Part shown: piece after piece, positions 25,707 through 33,912 of the stretch | Layout: each line of letters opens with the position of its first letter | Numbering within the stretch: position 1 is the first letter of the stretch | From: Streptosporangium subroseum | GTDB lineage: Bacteria; Actinomycetota; Actinomycetes; Streptosporangiales; Streptosporangiaceae | Assembly: GCF_900188345.1 (NCBI RefSeq) | Contig: NZ_FZOD01000023.1 | Location: forward strand, 1-64,000 | Reading direction: 5' to 3' | Length of the DNA stretch: 64,000 nt | The notes under the pieces: model-generated | Databases searched by the model: none | What the model was told of the DNA's origin: nothing | What the model saw: only the letters and a program-made list of their open reading frames with translations | Position numbers and translations under genes: made by a program

Positions 25707-25760
25707 GTAACACCCCGGGAGAGGACCGCGACGGACTGTCGCGGTCCTCTCCTGTGTTAC
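25707..25760. terminator. Nested perfect stem-loop before the Lrp-type gene
   Basis: GGAGAGGACCGCGAC (25718-25732) pairs perfectly with GTCGCGGTCCTCTCC (25738-25752) around GGACT. An outer GTAACAC/GTGTTAC pair extends it to 25707-25760. The outer right arm includes the proposed GTG start of the next gene, so it may terminate the upstream operon and also shape translation of the Lrp-type gene. Confidence 0.75.
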
Positions 25761-26242
25761 AAAACAGCGTGGAACTGGATCGGCTGGATCGTGACATCAT
25801 CGGGGCGCTCGTCGAGGACGCCCGCACCACCTACGCGGAGATCGGGCAGAGGGTGGGCCTGTCGGCTTCGGCGACAAAACGGCGGGTGGACCGGCTGCGG
25901 GAGGCAGGGGCCATCACCGGATTCACCGCGAGGGTGAACCCCGCGGCACTCGGCTGGACCACCGAGGCCTACGTGGAGCTCTTCTGCGCGGGCAAGACCT
26001 CGCCGTCGGAGATCGGGGTGGCCGTCGCCCGGCATCCCGAGGTGGTCTCCGCCTGCACCATCACCGGCGAGGCGGACGCGCTGCTGCACATCAGGGCCAC
26101 CGACGTGAGACACGTGGAGCAGGTGATCGAGCGCATCTCCTCGGAGCCGTTCGTGGTGCGGACCAAGAGCTCGATCGTGCTTTCCAGGCTCATCGACGCC
26201 CCTCTCATCACCGCACGCAACGAACCACCGTTCATCGCCTGA
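25754..26242 (+). CDS. Lrp/AsnC-family regulator of arginine/ornithine catabolism
   Basis: 162 residues: N-terminal winged HTH (LDRLDRDIIGALVEDARTT then AEIGQRVGLSASATKRRVDR) and C-terminal RAM effector domain (residues about 70-150). GTG 25754 (VLQNSVELD) and GTG 25769 (VELDRLD) are both possible; neither has a clear ribosome-binding site, and the former lies in a stem-loop. It stands 132 bp upstream of ddaH with the same orientation. Similar regulators next to ddaH and rocD are common in streptomycetes, so a role in sensing arginine-related amino acids is likely (inference). Confidence 0.85.
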   Translation: MLQNSVELDRLDRDIIGALVEDARTTYAEIGQRVGLSASATKRRVDRLREAGAITGFTARVNPAALGWTTEAYVELFCAGKTSPSEIGVAVARHPEVVSACTITGEADALLHIRATDVRHVEQVIERISSEPFVVRTKSSIVLSRLIDAPLITARNEPPFIA

Positions 26243-26374
26243 ACAACGCGGGAAACCCGCGCCTCTACGCACGAACATGCTCTTGGCCTGCGCGAACACC
26301 GTTCGTAAGCTGTTGACGTTGTCGGTGCGTCAGTCACCGCGACCCCCACTACGACGTCTTCTGCGGAGTTACCC

Positions 26375-27169
26375 ATGACGAGGCACTACCTCATGTGTCG
26401 GCCCGACTACTTCGCGGTTGAGTACGCGATCAACCCGTGGATGCATCCCGAGGCCGGCGCCGACCGCGAGGTGGCGATCCGGCAGTGGGAGACGCTCAAG
26501 AGCACCTACGAGGAGCTCGGGCACCGGGTCAGCCTCATCGACCCGGTCGAGGGCCTGCCGGACATGGTCTTCGCCGCCAACGGAGCCCTGGTCGTCGGCG
26601 GCCGCGTGTACGGCGCGCGGTTCACCCACCGGGAGCGCGCGGCCGAGGGGCCGGCGTACCTGAAGTGGTTCACCGGCAACGGCTACGACCGGGTGCGTGA
26701 GGCGGCCTTCACCAACGAGGGCGAGGGCGACTTCCTCACGCTCGACCACATGGTGCTGGCCGGGACGGGATTCCGCACCGACATCACCGCGCACAAGGAG
26801 GCCCAGGAGTTTCTCGGCCGCCCGGTGGTGACGCTGCAACTGGTCGACCCGCGCTTCTATCACCTGGACACGGCGCTCTTCCCGCTAAACGGACGACGGG
26901 TGGCCTACTTCCCGGGGGCCTTCTCCCCGGGAAGCCAGGAGGTGCTGCGGAGCCTCTTCCCCGACGCCGTCATCGCCGACGAGGACGACGCCGCCGTGCT
27001 GGGCCTCAACGCGGTCAGCGACGGCACCCACGTGGTGATCAACGCCGAGGCGGGCAACCTCCAGCTCGAACTCAAGCGTCAGGGCTTCGAGGTCATCCCG
27101 GTCGACTTGTCAGAGCTGCGCAAGGCGGGAGGCGGCCCGAAGTGCTGCACGCTCGAGATCCGGGAATGA
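26375..27169 (+). CDS. ddaH: Dimethylarginine dimethylaminohydrolase / arginine-deiminase-like
   Basis: 264-residue pentein-fold hydrolase that cleaves (methyl)arginine to citrulline and an amine. Active-site features: N-terminal acidic segment MVFAANGALV (FAANG), catalytic His in RFYHLDTALFPL (about residue 163) and nucleophilic Cys in GGPKCCTLE close to the C-terminus. GGAG lies 14 bp before ATG 26375. It precedes rocD by 54 bp, forming an arginine-to-ornithine/glutamate route in which the upstream Lrp-type protein is the probable controller. Whether arginine or methylarginine is the true substrate cannot be read from sequence. Confidence 0.88.
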   Translation: MTRHYLMCRPDYFAVEYAINPWMHPEAGADREVAIRQWETLKSTYEELGHRVSLIDPVEGLPDMVFAANGALVVGGRVYGARFTHRERAAEGPAYLKWFTGNGYDRVREAAFTNEGEGDFLTLDHMVLAGTGFRTDITAHKEAQEFLGRPVVTLQLVDPRFYHLDTALFPLNGRRVAYFPGAFSPGSQEVLRSLFPDAVIADEDDAAVLGLNAVSDGTHVVINAEAGNLQLELKRQGFEVIPVDLSELRKAGGGPKCCTLEIRE

Positions 27170-27223
27170 ACCGAAAATAAGGCCAGGCAGGACGGTTACG
27201 AAACAAGGAACGGCGAATATCGG

Positions 27224-28435
27224 ATGACCACCACGAACGAGTTCATCGAGCTCAGCGAACGACGCAGCGCGCACAACTACCACCCGCTTCCCGTCGTGAT
27301 CCATGAAGCTCAGGGCGCCTGGGTCACCGACATCGAGGGCAAGCGGTTCCTGGACTGTCTGTCCGGCTACTCCTCGCTGAACTTCGGCCACGGCAATCCG
27401 AAGATCATCAAGGCGGCGCAGGAGCAGCTGGCGAAGCTCACCCTGACCAGCCGTGCCTTCTTCCATGACCAGTTCGCCACCTTCGCCGCCGGATTGGGAG
27501 ACCTCACCGGCAAGGACATGGTCCTGCCGATGAACACCGGCGCGGAGGCCGTGGAGACCGCCATCAAGGTGGCCCGCAAGTGGGGTTACGACGTCAAGGG
27601 CGTGGCCGCGGAGCAGGCCAACATCATCGTGATGGAGGACAACTTCCACGGTCGCACCACCACGATCGTCAGCTTCTCCACCGATCCCGACGCCCATGAC
27701 GGCTTCGGTCCCTACACCCCGGGCTTCAGGATCGTGAAGTACGGCTCGGTCGAGGCGATCCGCGAGGCGGTCGACGCCAACACCGTCGCGGTGCTGGTGG
27801 AGCCCATCCAGGGCGAGGCGGGCGTGCTGGTCCCGCCGGACGGCTACCTCACCCAGGTCCGCGAGCTCTGCACCGCGGAGAACATCCTGATGATCGCCGA
27901 CGAGATCCAGTCCGGCCTCGGCCGTACCGGCGACACCTTCGCCTGCGACCACGAGGGTGTCGTCCCCGACATCTACGTGCTGGGCAAGGCCCTGGGCGGC
28001 GGCGTCGTCCCGGTCTCGGCCATCACCGCCAACGAGGACGTCCTCGGCGTGATCAAGCCCGGCCAGCACGGCTCCACCTTCGGCGGCAACCCTCTCGCCT
28101 GCGCGGTAGCAGGCGCGGTCATCGAGCTTCTCAACACCGGCGAGTACCAGTCTCGGGCCAAGGAGCTCGGCCTGGTGCTGCACGAGAGGCTGCGCGGCCT
28201 GATCGGCCACGGCGTGGTCACCGTACGGGGACGCGGTCTCTGGGCGGGTGTGGACATCGACCCGTCCCTGGCGACGGGCCGGGAGATCTCCAAGGCGCTG
28301 ATGCGCCGCGGCGTCCTGGCCAAGGACACCCACGGCTCGACCATCCGTCTCGCCCCGCCGATCGTCGTCTCCGAGGAGGATCTCCTCTGGGCCGTCGACC
28401 AGCTCGCCGACGTCCTCGCGGAGTTCTCGAGCTGA
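27224..28435 (+). CDS. rocD: Ornithine aminotransferase
   Basis: 403-residue PLP-dependent class III aminotransferase transferring the delta-amino group of ornithine to 2-oxoglutarate. Signatures: LDCLSGYSSLNFGHGNP, MNTGAEAVETAIKVARKWGY, PIQGEAGV, DEIQSGLGRTG and the PLP lysine in YVLGKALGGGVVPVSA, then GSTFGGNPLACAVA. ATG 27224 has no strong ribosome-binding site but fits the family start. It forms a catabolic pair with ddaH; a strong bidirectional hairpin lies 33 bp after its stop. Confidence 0.92.
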   Translation: MTTTNEFIELSERRSAHNYHPLPVVIHEAQGAWVTDIEGKRFLDCLSGYSSLNFGHGNPKIIKAAQEQLAKLTLTSRAFFHDQFATFAAGLGDLTGKDMVLPMNTGAEAVETAIKVARKWGYDVKGVAAEQANIIVMEDNFHGRTTTIVSFSTDPDAHDGFGPYTPGFRIVKYGSVEAIREAVDANTVAVLVEPIQGEAGVLVPPDGYLTQVRELCTAENILMIADEIQSGLGRTGDTFACDHEGVVPDIYVLGKALGGGVVPVSAITANEDVLGVIKPGQHGSTFGGNPLACAVAGAVIELLNTGEYQSRAKELGLVLHERLRGLIGHGVVTVRGRGLWAGVDIDPSLATGREISKALMRRGVLAKDTHGSTIRLAPPIVVSEEDLLWAVDQLADVLAEFSS

Positions 28436-28468
28436 CTCCCCCGGTACGGCTGGCGCGATCATGGACGC

Positions 28469-28526
28469 GTGAGCCGTACCGGCGTCATCCCGTCTCCGGC
28501 GGAGACGGGAGCGGTACCCGGCTCAC
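28469..28526. terminator. Large bidirectional terminator between rocD and the PhoD-like gene
   Basis: The inner stem CCCGTCTCC/GGAGACGGG (28489-28497/28501-28509, loop GGC) is extended by TACCG/CGGTA and GTGAGCCG/CGGCTCAC (28469-28476/28519-28526). The genes on both sides converge on it. Confidence 0.8.
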
Positions 28527-28585
28527 CCCGCCCCGGCCTGCGCGTCAGCCGGCCTCGGCCGGAACACGCCGGTGACCGGCGCCGG

Positions 28586-30190
28586 TCAAACACCGCCGCG
28601 CTGGAGTGTCCCGGTCTCCTGGCTCCTGCCGGAGACCTCCTCGAGCTCCACCACGGTGATCTCCGAGACGTTCGTGCCGGCGGCGGTGTCCCAGCGGACG
28701 GACACGGGGTTGTTGTCCAGGCACAGGGTGGCCACCGCGTTGGAGAACCACGGGCCGTTGGTGATCCGCCACTTGAACGGAGGCTTGGGGATCTTGGCCA
28801 TCCGGGAGAGCGAGCGTCCGATCAGGGTCGCGACGCCGAACTGGGCGATGATGTTGGCCAGGCGGAGCGTACGGCTCAGCGGGTTGCGGATCGGGGAGCA
28901 GACGAGCTGGTAGATGGGCAGCTCCTCCGCCTTGGCCACGTAGGAGTAGTGCACGTCGCCGGAGAGCAGCATCACGGGCTTGCCGACCCCTGCCAGCAGC
29001 GTGGACAGGTCCTCGAAGGAACGGCGGAAGGCCGCCCAGTGCTCCAGGTCGACGGCCTGGCGGATCTTCTCCGACCAGCGGGCCGTTCTTCTGCCCCAGG
29101 CCCCCTGCGCCAGCGCCTCGTTCCAGCTCTCGATGTGGTGAATGCCGGAGGGGAGCAGGAACGGCACCGACGTGCCGATCACAAAACGCTCCGCGCCCTC
29201 CTTCTTGAGCTCCCCGGTGAGCCACTCCCACTCCACCGGGTCGAGCATCCGCCGGTCTCCGGGGGTGAGCTGCCGCGCGGACCGGGAGTCGAGCATCAGC
29301 AGGCGGGTACCGCCGAGGTCACGGGAGTAGCTCCACCGGTTGTCCGCGGGAACGTCGTAGGCGTGCTTGGCGAACGTGTCGAGAGCTGCGCCCCCGTCAC
29401 CCTCCATCGCGCACAGCTTGCCGAGCAGCTCGTCCGACGAGCGCTCCTGCGGTGACATGTTGCCCAGGTGCTGGTAGATCCAGTAGGCCCCGAGGCCGGA
29501 GGTCACCCTGCGCGGCCACCACTCGACCTTCTCCATCTGCTCGCGCCAGGAGGCGGAGGTGTTGAAGTCGTCGCGCAGGTCGTGGTCGTCGAAGATCATC
29601 GCACTGGGCACGGTCGAGAGGAACCAGCGGATCTCCGGGTCGGTCCACGCCAGGCGGTACAGCTCGGCGTACTCCTCGAAGTCGGCGATCTCGGTCTTCG
29701 GCTCGTTCTCCCTGCGGTTCTTGATGAACTCCAGCATCTCGGCGGACGGCTCGTCGGCGTAGACCTGGTCCCCGAGCAGGAGCACCATGTCGGGCCACTC
29801 CTCCTCGGGCCTGTCCATCAGGCTACTGCCGTACGCCCACAGCACGTCCACCCCGTGCGAGATCGTGTGCATCGTGTCGTGCGGCACACTGGTCCGGCAG
29901 GAGCCGAACATCACCCGCCGGGGTCCGTCGGGATCGAGCAGGCGGATACGGCTGGGCGCCTGGTCCGGAAGCGGCCAGACGGTCTCCTCGCCGAGGCGGA
30001 CCTCGTAGGCTCCGCCGCCCTCGACGTCCACGATCGCGTAGTGGTGGCCGTGCACGGTGAACGTGCTCGCCCGCGAACGCGTCCCTCCGACCTCGATCGT
30101 CACCTCGCACGGCTCACTGGTCTCGACCCACACCGACGCACTCGTCTCGTCCACATAACGCAGCATCGGTCCGACCACAAGCTCTGGCAC
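28586..30190 (-). CDS. PhoD-like alkaline phosphatase family protein
   Basis: About 534-residue metallophosphoesterase. N-terminal Fn3-like domain (residues about 1-95) precedes the PhoD-type core: RVMFGSCRTSVPHD, PDMVLLLGDQVYADEP, MIFDDHDLRDDFN, TRLLMLDSRSAR and MLLSGDVHYSYVAKA, which supply the metal ligands. GTG 30190 is preferred because AGGAG precedes it by six bases; ATG 30196 has almost no spacing. No signal peptide or Tat motif is seen, unlike exported PhoD, so it probably works inside the cell; substrate unknown. It converges with rocD and is followed by the shared terminator. Confidence 0.85.
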   Translation of the reverse strand: MPELVVGPMLRYVDETSASVWVETSEPCEVTIEVGGTRSRASTFTVHGHHYAIVDVEGGGAYEVRLGEETVWPLPDQAPSRIRLLDPDGPRRVMFGSCRTSVPHDTMHTISHGVDVLWAYGSSLMDRPEEEWPDMVLLLGDQVYADEPSAEMLEFIKNRRENEPKTEIADFEEYAELYRLAWTDPEIRWFLSTVPSAMIFDDHDLRDDFNTSASWREQMEKVEWWPRRVTSGLGAYWIYQHLGNMSPQERSSDELLGKLCAMEGDGGAALDTFAKHAYDVPADNRWSYSRDLGGTRLLMLDSRSARQLTPGDRRMLDPVEWEWLTGELKKEGAERFVIGTSVPFLLPSGIHHIESWNEALAQGAWGRRTARWSEKIRQAVDLEHWAAFRRSFEDLSTLLAGVGKPVMLLSGDVHYSYVAKAEELPIYQLVCSPIRNPLSRTLRLANIIAQFGVATLIGRSLSRMAKIPKPPFKWRITNGPWFSNAVATLCLDNNPVSVRWDTAAGTNVSEITVVELEEVSGRSQETGTLQRGGV

Positions 30191-30630
30191 GTTCATCTCC
30201 TCAGCACCGCACACACATCATCAAGCACGCCGGTTGATCACGCTAAACCGGTCTATTCATCCCACACAGTGCCCCGGCCCTCCGAGGGATAACAACGGAT
30301 CACTCCATGGTGGGGAAACACACAAGGGCCGATCACAAGAACGCAACATCCCCGGTATCACCCGGCAAAGAACCGCGACTATTTTGATCATGACAAACCG
30401 CCTGGTCGGAGCAAGGACGCCCCGCCCGCCGCGTGGAGGTTCCCCTTCATGACACCTACGGTGCAGCGGATTACCCGGACTCCGCAAGGGAAGGCCGTCG
30501 CGACCTGCTGTCCACGGGGCCGCACGCCTGAGGGCCCGCGGAACCCCGCTACCCTCGCAGACTTCCGCGAGGCTCGTGGCCCGCGCGGACTCCGCGCATG
30601 AGATACGCCTCAGGTGCGATGTCCGGGCGC
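30191..30630. other. 440-bp intergenic region without recognised features
   Basis: It lies between two reverse-strand genes. I see no tRNA cloverleaf, operator palindrome or convincing small ORF. Bases 30230-30400 are less GC-rich, consistent with a promoter zone for the phosphatase. Confidence 0.4.
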
Positions 30631-31104
30631 TCAGCGGGTGAGGCCGCCCAGGTCCCGCTCGGGAACCGCGGTCGGCTCCTCCAGGGCGCTGACCAGGCCT
30701 TCCAGGTCACGCATGAGCCGTTCGGTGCGCTCGGTGCCGTAGGCTGCCTCTATCAGCCGATGGTGCCCGGCCACTCCGCCCTCCACCCGGGCGAGCAGGT
30801 CGGCGCCCCTGTCGGCGAGAAAGACGGCGACCTTGCGACGGTCTGCCGGATCGTGCCCCCGATAGACGAGGGAACGATCGATGAGCCGGTCGATGGCCTT
30901 GGTCAGCGTCGGGTGCGGCATCAGCACCGCCTCGGCCAGATCACCCATCGAGTGCCCCCTGCCGTCGGCAAGGGCGCGCAGGATGCGCCACTGCTCGACG
31001 GTGATCTCTTCCGCGGTCACCGCGGCGGCGAGACCTCGGTTGACGCTGCGCTCAGCCCGGCTGAGCAGGTAGGCGAGCGAGGATCCCAGCCCGGTCGTCA
31101 CCAT
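30631..31104 (-). CDS. MarR-family transcriptional regulator
   Basis: 157-residue winged-helix regulator. Helical dimer segments flank the HTH core EQWRILRALADGRGHSMGDL and MPHPTLTKAIDRLIDR; the beta wing carries DPADRRKVAVFL, the family hallmark DxRxR-type loop. It is divergent from the AmiC-like sensor gene with only 53 bp between starts, so it probably controls both directions. The usual ligands are small aromatic or acidic compounds; here an amide or its product is possible but unproven. Confidence 0.87.
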   Translation of the reverse strand: MVTTGLGSSLAYLLSRAERSVNRGLAAAVTAEEITVEQWRILRALADGRGHSMGDLAEAVLMPHPTLTKAIDRLIDRSLVYRGHDPADRRKVAVFLADRGADLLARVEGGVAGHHRLIEAAYGTERTERLMRDLEGLVSALEEPTAVPERDLGGLTR

Positions 31105-31135
31105 GTGGAGCTCCCGTCTGCATCCCGGCTATGTA

Positions 31136-31154
31136 ACGGGTCTGCCGTACCCGT
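31136..31154. promoter_or_regulatory. Inverted repeat in the marR / amide-cluster promoter
   Basis: ACGGGT and ACCCGT flank CTGCCGT in the 53-bp gap between the divergent marR and AmiC-like genes. Size and place fit a MarR operator, though the arms are short. Confidence 0.4.
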
Positions 31155-31157
31155 CCA

Positions 31158-32267
31158 ATGGGGAGGATACTCGTCTTCGTGGCAGAAGCCATCGCACCCG
31201 TCATAGAACCCCTGGAAGCAGAGCTGATCCGGGGCAGTGCACTACGCGTCGGACTGGTCGTGCCGGTCTCCGGGGTTCTCGGCCTGGTGGGGCCGTGCGC
31301 GATCAACTGCGCGATCCTCGCCGCCGACGAGGTGAACCTCGCGGGCGGGATACTCGGCAGGCCGGTGGAGCTGGTCCTGATCGACGGCGGCGGCCCGGCG
31401 AAACAGGTGGCCACCCAGGTCGCGGGGCTCGCGCACAGCGGTGTGATCGACGCGGTGGTCGGCACCCACGGCAGCGACGTGCGGATCGAGGTGGTGCGGG
31501 CGCTGGCCGGAAGGGTGCCGTTCGTCTACGCCCCGCCGTACGAGGGGGGCGGCCACGCGCCCGGCGTCTACTTCCTGGGCGAGACCCCGAGCCGCCAGCT
31601 CAGGCCCGGCCTCGACTGGCTGATCGATCGGCGCCGCGCCCGCAGGTGGTTCCTGCTCGGCAACGACTACGTCTGGCCGCGCCTGGTCCACGGGGCCGCC
31701 CGCCGCCACCTCGCCGCCCGCAACGTCACGGTGGTCGGCGAACGGTTCGTGCCGTACGGCATGCGAGATCTCGCACCGATCATGGAGAGGCTCGTCGCCA
31801 GCCGGCCCGACGCCGTGCTGCTCAGCCTGATCGGCAGCGACCTCGTCACCTTCAACCGGGCCTTCGTCGCGGCCGGGCTGTCCTACCCGCGGCTCTGCGG
31901 AGCGCTGGAGGAGCACGGCCTGCTCGGCATCGGCGGCGACGCCACCGGCGAGCTCTACGGGGCGATGGGCTACTTCGCGAGCCTGGTCACCGATGACAGC
32001 CTGAGCCTCGGCGAGCGCTACATCCGCCGGTTCGGCTCCAGCGCGCCGCTGCTGAACGGGCACGGGCAGGGGTGTTACGAGGCGGTGCTGATGCTCGCCG
32101 CGCTCGGCTCACGGGCGGACACGCTCGCCGTACCCCAGGTGGACGCGATCGCCGACGGCACCTCCATCGTCACCGCGCGGGGACGGCTGACGCTCCAGGG
32201 CCGGGGAGTACGGCGGAGCGCGCACATCGGACGGGCCGAAGGCCTCGACTTCGACATCGTCCGGTAA
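31158..32267 (+). CDS. AmiC/amide-sensor-like periplasmic-binding-fold protein
   Basis: 369 residues of the type I periplasmic-binding fold used by urea/short-chain-amide and branched-chain amino acid receptors (VGLVVPVSGVLGLVGP, AADEVNLAGGILGRPVEL, KQVATQVAGLAHS, VVGTHGSDVR, FLGETPSRQLRPGLDWL). It has no signal peptide, lipobox or transmembrane segment, as in the cytoplasmic amide sensor AmiC, so it is more likely a sensor than a transporter subunit; no ABC permease genes are nearby. ATG 31158 lacks a ribosome-binding site; GTG 31179, 12 bp after GGGAGG, is an equally good start. It precedes an APC permease and an acetamidase/formamidase. Confidence 0.75.
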   Translation: MGRILVFVAEAIAPVIEPLEAELIRGSALRVGLVVPVSGVLGLVGPCAINCAILAADEVNLAGGILGRPVELVLIDGGGPAKQVATQVAGLAHSGVIDAVVGTHGSDVRIEVVRALAGRVPFVYAPPYEGGGHAPGVYFLGETPSRQLRPGLDWLIDRRRARRWFLLGNDYVWPRLVHGAARRHLAARNVTVVGERFVPYGMRDLAPIMERLVASRPDAVLLSLIGSDLVTFNRAFVAAGLSYPRLCGALEEHGLLGIGGDATGELYGAMGYFASLVTDDSLSLGERYIRRFGSSAPLLNGHGQGCYEAVLMLAALGSRADTLAVPQVDAIADGTSIVTARGRLTLQGRGVRRSAHIGRAEGLDFDIVR

Positions 32268-32343
32268 AAACTTCCACCTGGAAACTTTTCCTTTTCAAGT
32301 TTTGGTTCTATGGTCAGGCTGCAGCCATATAAGGAGCCATTTC

Positions 32344-33759
32344 ATGACCACCGAACCTTCACTGGAGCAATTCGGCTACCAGCAGGAACTCCGCCGATCC
32401 CTCAGCTTCACGGACCTGCTCGTCTACGGCCTGATCTTCATGGTCCCGATCGCGCCGTTCGGCATCTTCGGAAGCGTTTTCCAGGCCTCCGGTGGCATGA
32501 TCGCCCTCGCGTACGCCGTCGGCATGATCGCGATGGCCTTCACAGCGATGTCCTACGCGCAGATGGCCCGCGCCTTCCCGATGGCCGGATCGGTCTACAC
32601 CTACGCGGGCCGCGGCATCGCGCCACCGGTCGGCTTCCTCGCCGGATGGGTGATCCTGCTCGACTACGTGCTGGTGCCCGCCCTGCTCTACCTCATCGCG
32701 AGCGCGGCGATGGCGTCGTTCGTCCCCGCCATCCCGATCTGGGGCTGGCTGATCGTGTTCGTGGTGCTCAACACGGTCGTGAACTACACGGGCATCCAGA
32801 TGACCGCGCGCATCACGAAGCTCATGCTGATCGGCGAGGTCATCGTGCTGGCGATCTTCATGATCGTCGGCGTGGTCGCGCTCGCCCAGGGCAAGGCCCA
32901 GGCAGGCGCGCTCACCCCGCTGTTCGACTCCTCGACCTTCTCCTGGTCCCTCATCTTCGGCGCGGTCTCGGTCGCGGTCCTGTCCTTCCTCGGCTTCGAC
33001 GGCATCTCGATGCTGGCCGAGGAGAGCCAGGTGGACTCGCGGCGACTCGGCAAGTCGATGGTCGCCGCGCTCGCCCTGGCCGGCCTGCTGTTCATCGCGC
33101 AGACCTGGGTGGCCGCGCTGCTCGCTCCCAACCGGGCCGATCTGCTGGCCAACGGCGACCCCGCGGGAAGCGCCTTCTACGACATGGCCGAGTTCGCCGG
33201 GGGTCACTGGCTCAGCGTGCTGACCGCCGTCGCCACCGCCATCGCCTGGGGCTTCGCCAACTCCCTGGTCGCCCAGGCCGCCACCTCGCGCCTGCTGTTC
33301 GCGATGGCCCGCGACCGCCAGCTCCCCGCCTTCCTGGCCAAGATCGACCCCAGGCACAAGGTGCCCGTCAACGCCACCCTCCTGGTGGCCGTGATCTCCC
33401 TGGGCCTCGGGCTCTACCTGGACACCCGCGACGACGGCATCACGCTGATCAGCGGGCTGGTCAACTTCGGCGCGATGACCGCCTTCCTCGCGCTGCACGT
33501 GTCGGTGGTCGTCCACTACGTCGTGCGGCAGCGCAGCCGCGACTGGTGGAGGCACCTGATCGCCCCGGTGATCGGCTTCGGGATCCTGCTCGCCGTCGTG
33601 ATCAACGCCAACATCGCGGCCCAGGTCCTCGGCGCCATCTGGTTCGGCATCGGCGTGGTGGTGCTCATCGTCTTCTACGCCCTCAAGCGCCGCCCCACCC
33701 TGGCAGGGATAAGCGACGTGCCGGACGCCCCGGACCCGTCGGCGAAGTACGTGCAGTAG
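32344..33759 (+). CDS. APC-family amino acid/amide permease
   Basis: 471-residue secondary transporter with about twelve helices. ATG 32344 follows AAGGAG nicely (the frame is open 14 codons further up). APC features: RSLSFTDLLVYGLIFMVPIAP in helix 1, GSVYTYAGRGIAPPVGFLAG in helix 3 and FLGFDGISMLAEESQ in helix 6, with RLLFAMARDRQLPAFLAK in the conserved cytoplasmic loop. It lies between the AmiC-like sensor and the amidase, so it probably imports the amide or carries a related amine; substrate not determinable from sequence. Confidence 0.85.
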   Translation: MTTEPSLEQFGYQQELRRSLSFTDLLVYGLIFMVPIAPFGIFGSVFQASGGMIALAYAVGMIAMAFTAMSYAQMARAFPMAGSVYTYAGRGIAPPVGFLAGWVILLDYVLVPALLYLIASAAMASFVPAIPIWGWLIVFVVLNTVVNYTGIQMTARITKLMLIGEVIVLAIFMIVGVVALAQGKAQAGALTPLFDSSTFSWSLIFGAVSVAVLSFLGFDGISMLAEESQVDSRRLGKSMVAALALAGLLFIAQTWVAALLAPNRADLLANGDPAGSAFYDMAEFAGGHWLSVLTAVATAIAWGFANSLVAQAATSRLLFAMARDRQLPAFLAKIDPRHKVPVNATLLVAVISLGLGLYLDTRDDGITLISGLVNFGAMTAFLALHVSVVVHYVVRQRSRDWWRHLIAPVIGFGILLAVVINANIAAQVLGAIWFGIGVVVLIVFYALKRRPTLAGISDVPDAPDPSAKYVQ

Positions 33760-33822
33760 CCGTCTCGCACCCCCCCGGCACGCCGTGCCCACCCGTAGAT
33801 TCGATCATGCGAAGGTAGACCA

Positions 33823-33912
33823 ATGTTTGAGATTTTTCTCGAGGTGGAGGAAGGTTTCTCGTCCTCTCTCCTCACCACGGTGCGGAACCTCGACGGGGCA
33901 GGTGCGCGGTGA
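33823..33912 (+). CDS. 29-codon leader ORF coupled to the amidase gene
   Basis: ATG 33823 follows GAAGG and reads MFEIFLEVEEGFSSS... to a TGA at 33910-33912 that overlaps the amidase GTG start (GTGA, four bases). The amidase GTG has no other convincing ribosome-binding site, so this short frame may deliver ribosomes to it. The product is acidic at the start and not recognised. It could be chance, but the exact overlap and plausible ribosome-binding site argue for use. Confidence 0.4.
   Translation: MFEIFLEVEEGFSSSLLTTVRNLDGAGAR

Noticed and set aside
30191-30630. Hidden RNA gene in a long intergenic gap
   Set aside because: No tRNA-like cloverleaf, strong stem or riboswitch-like motif could be traced by eye.
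31158-32267. ABC-transporter substrate-binding lipoprotein
   Set aside because: No signal peptide or lipobox and no permease/ATPase genes nearby; a cytoplasmic sensor fits better.
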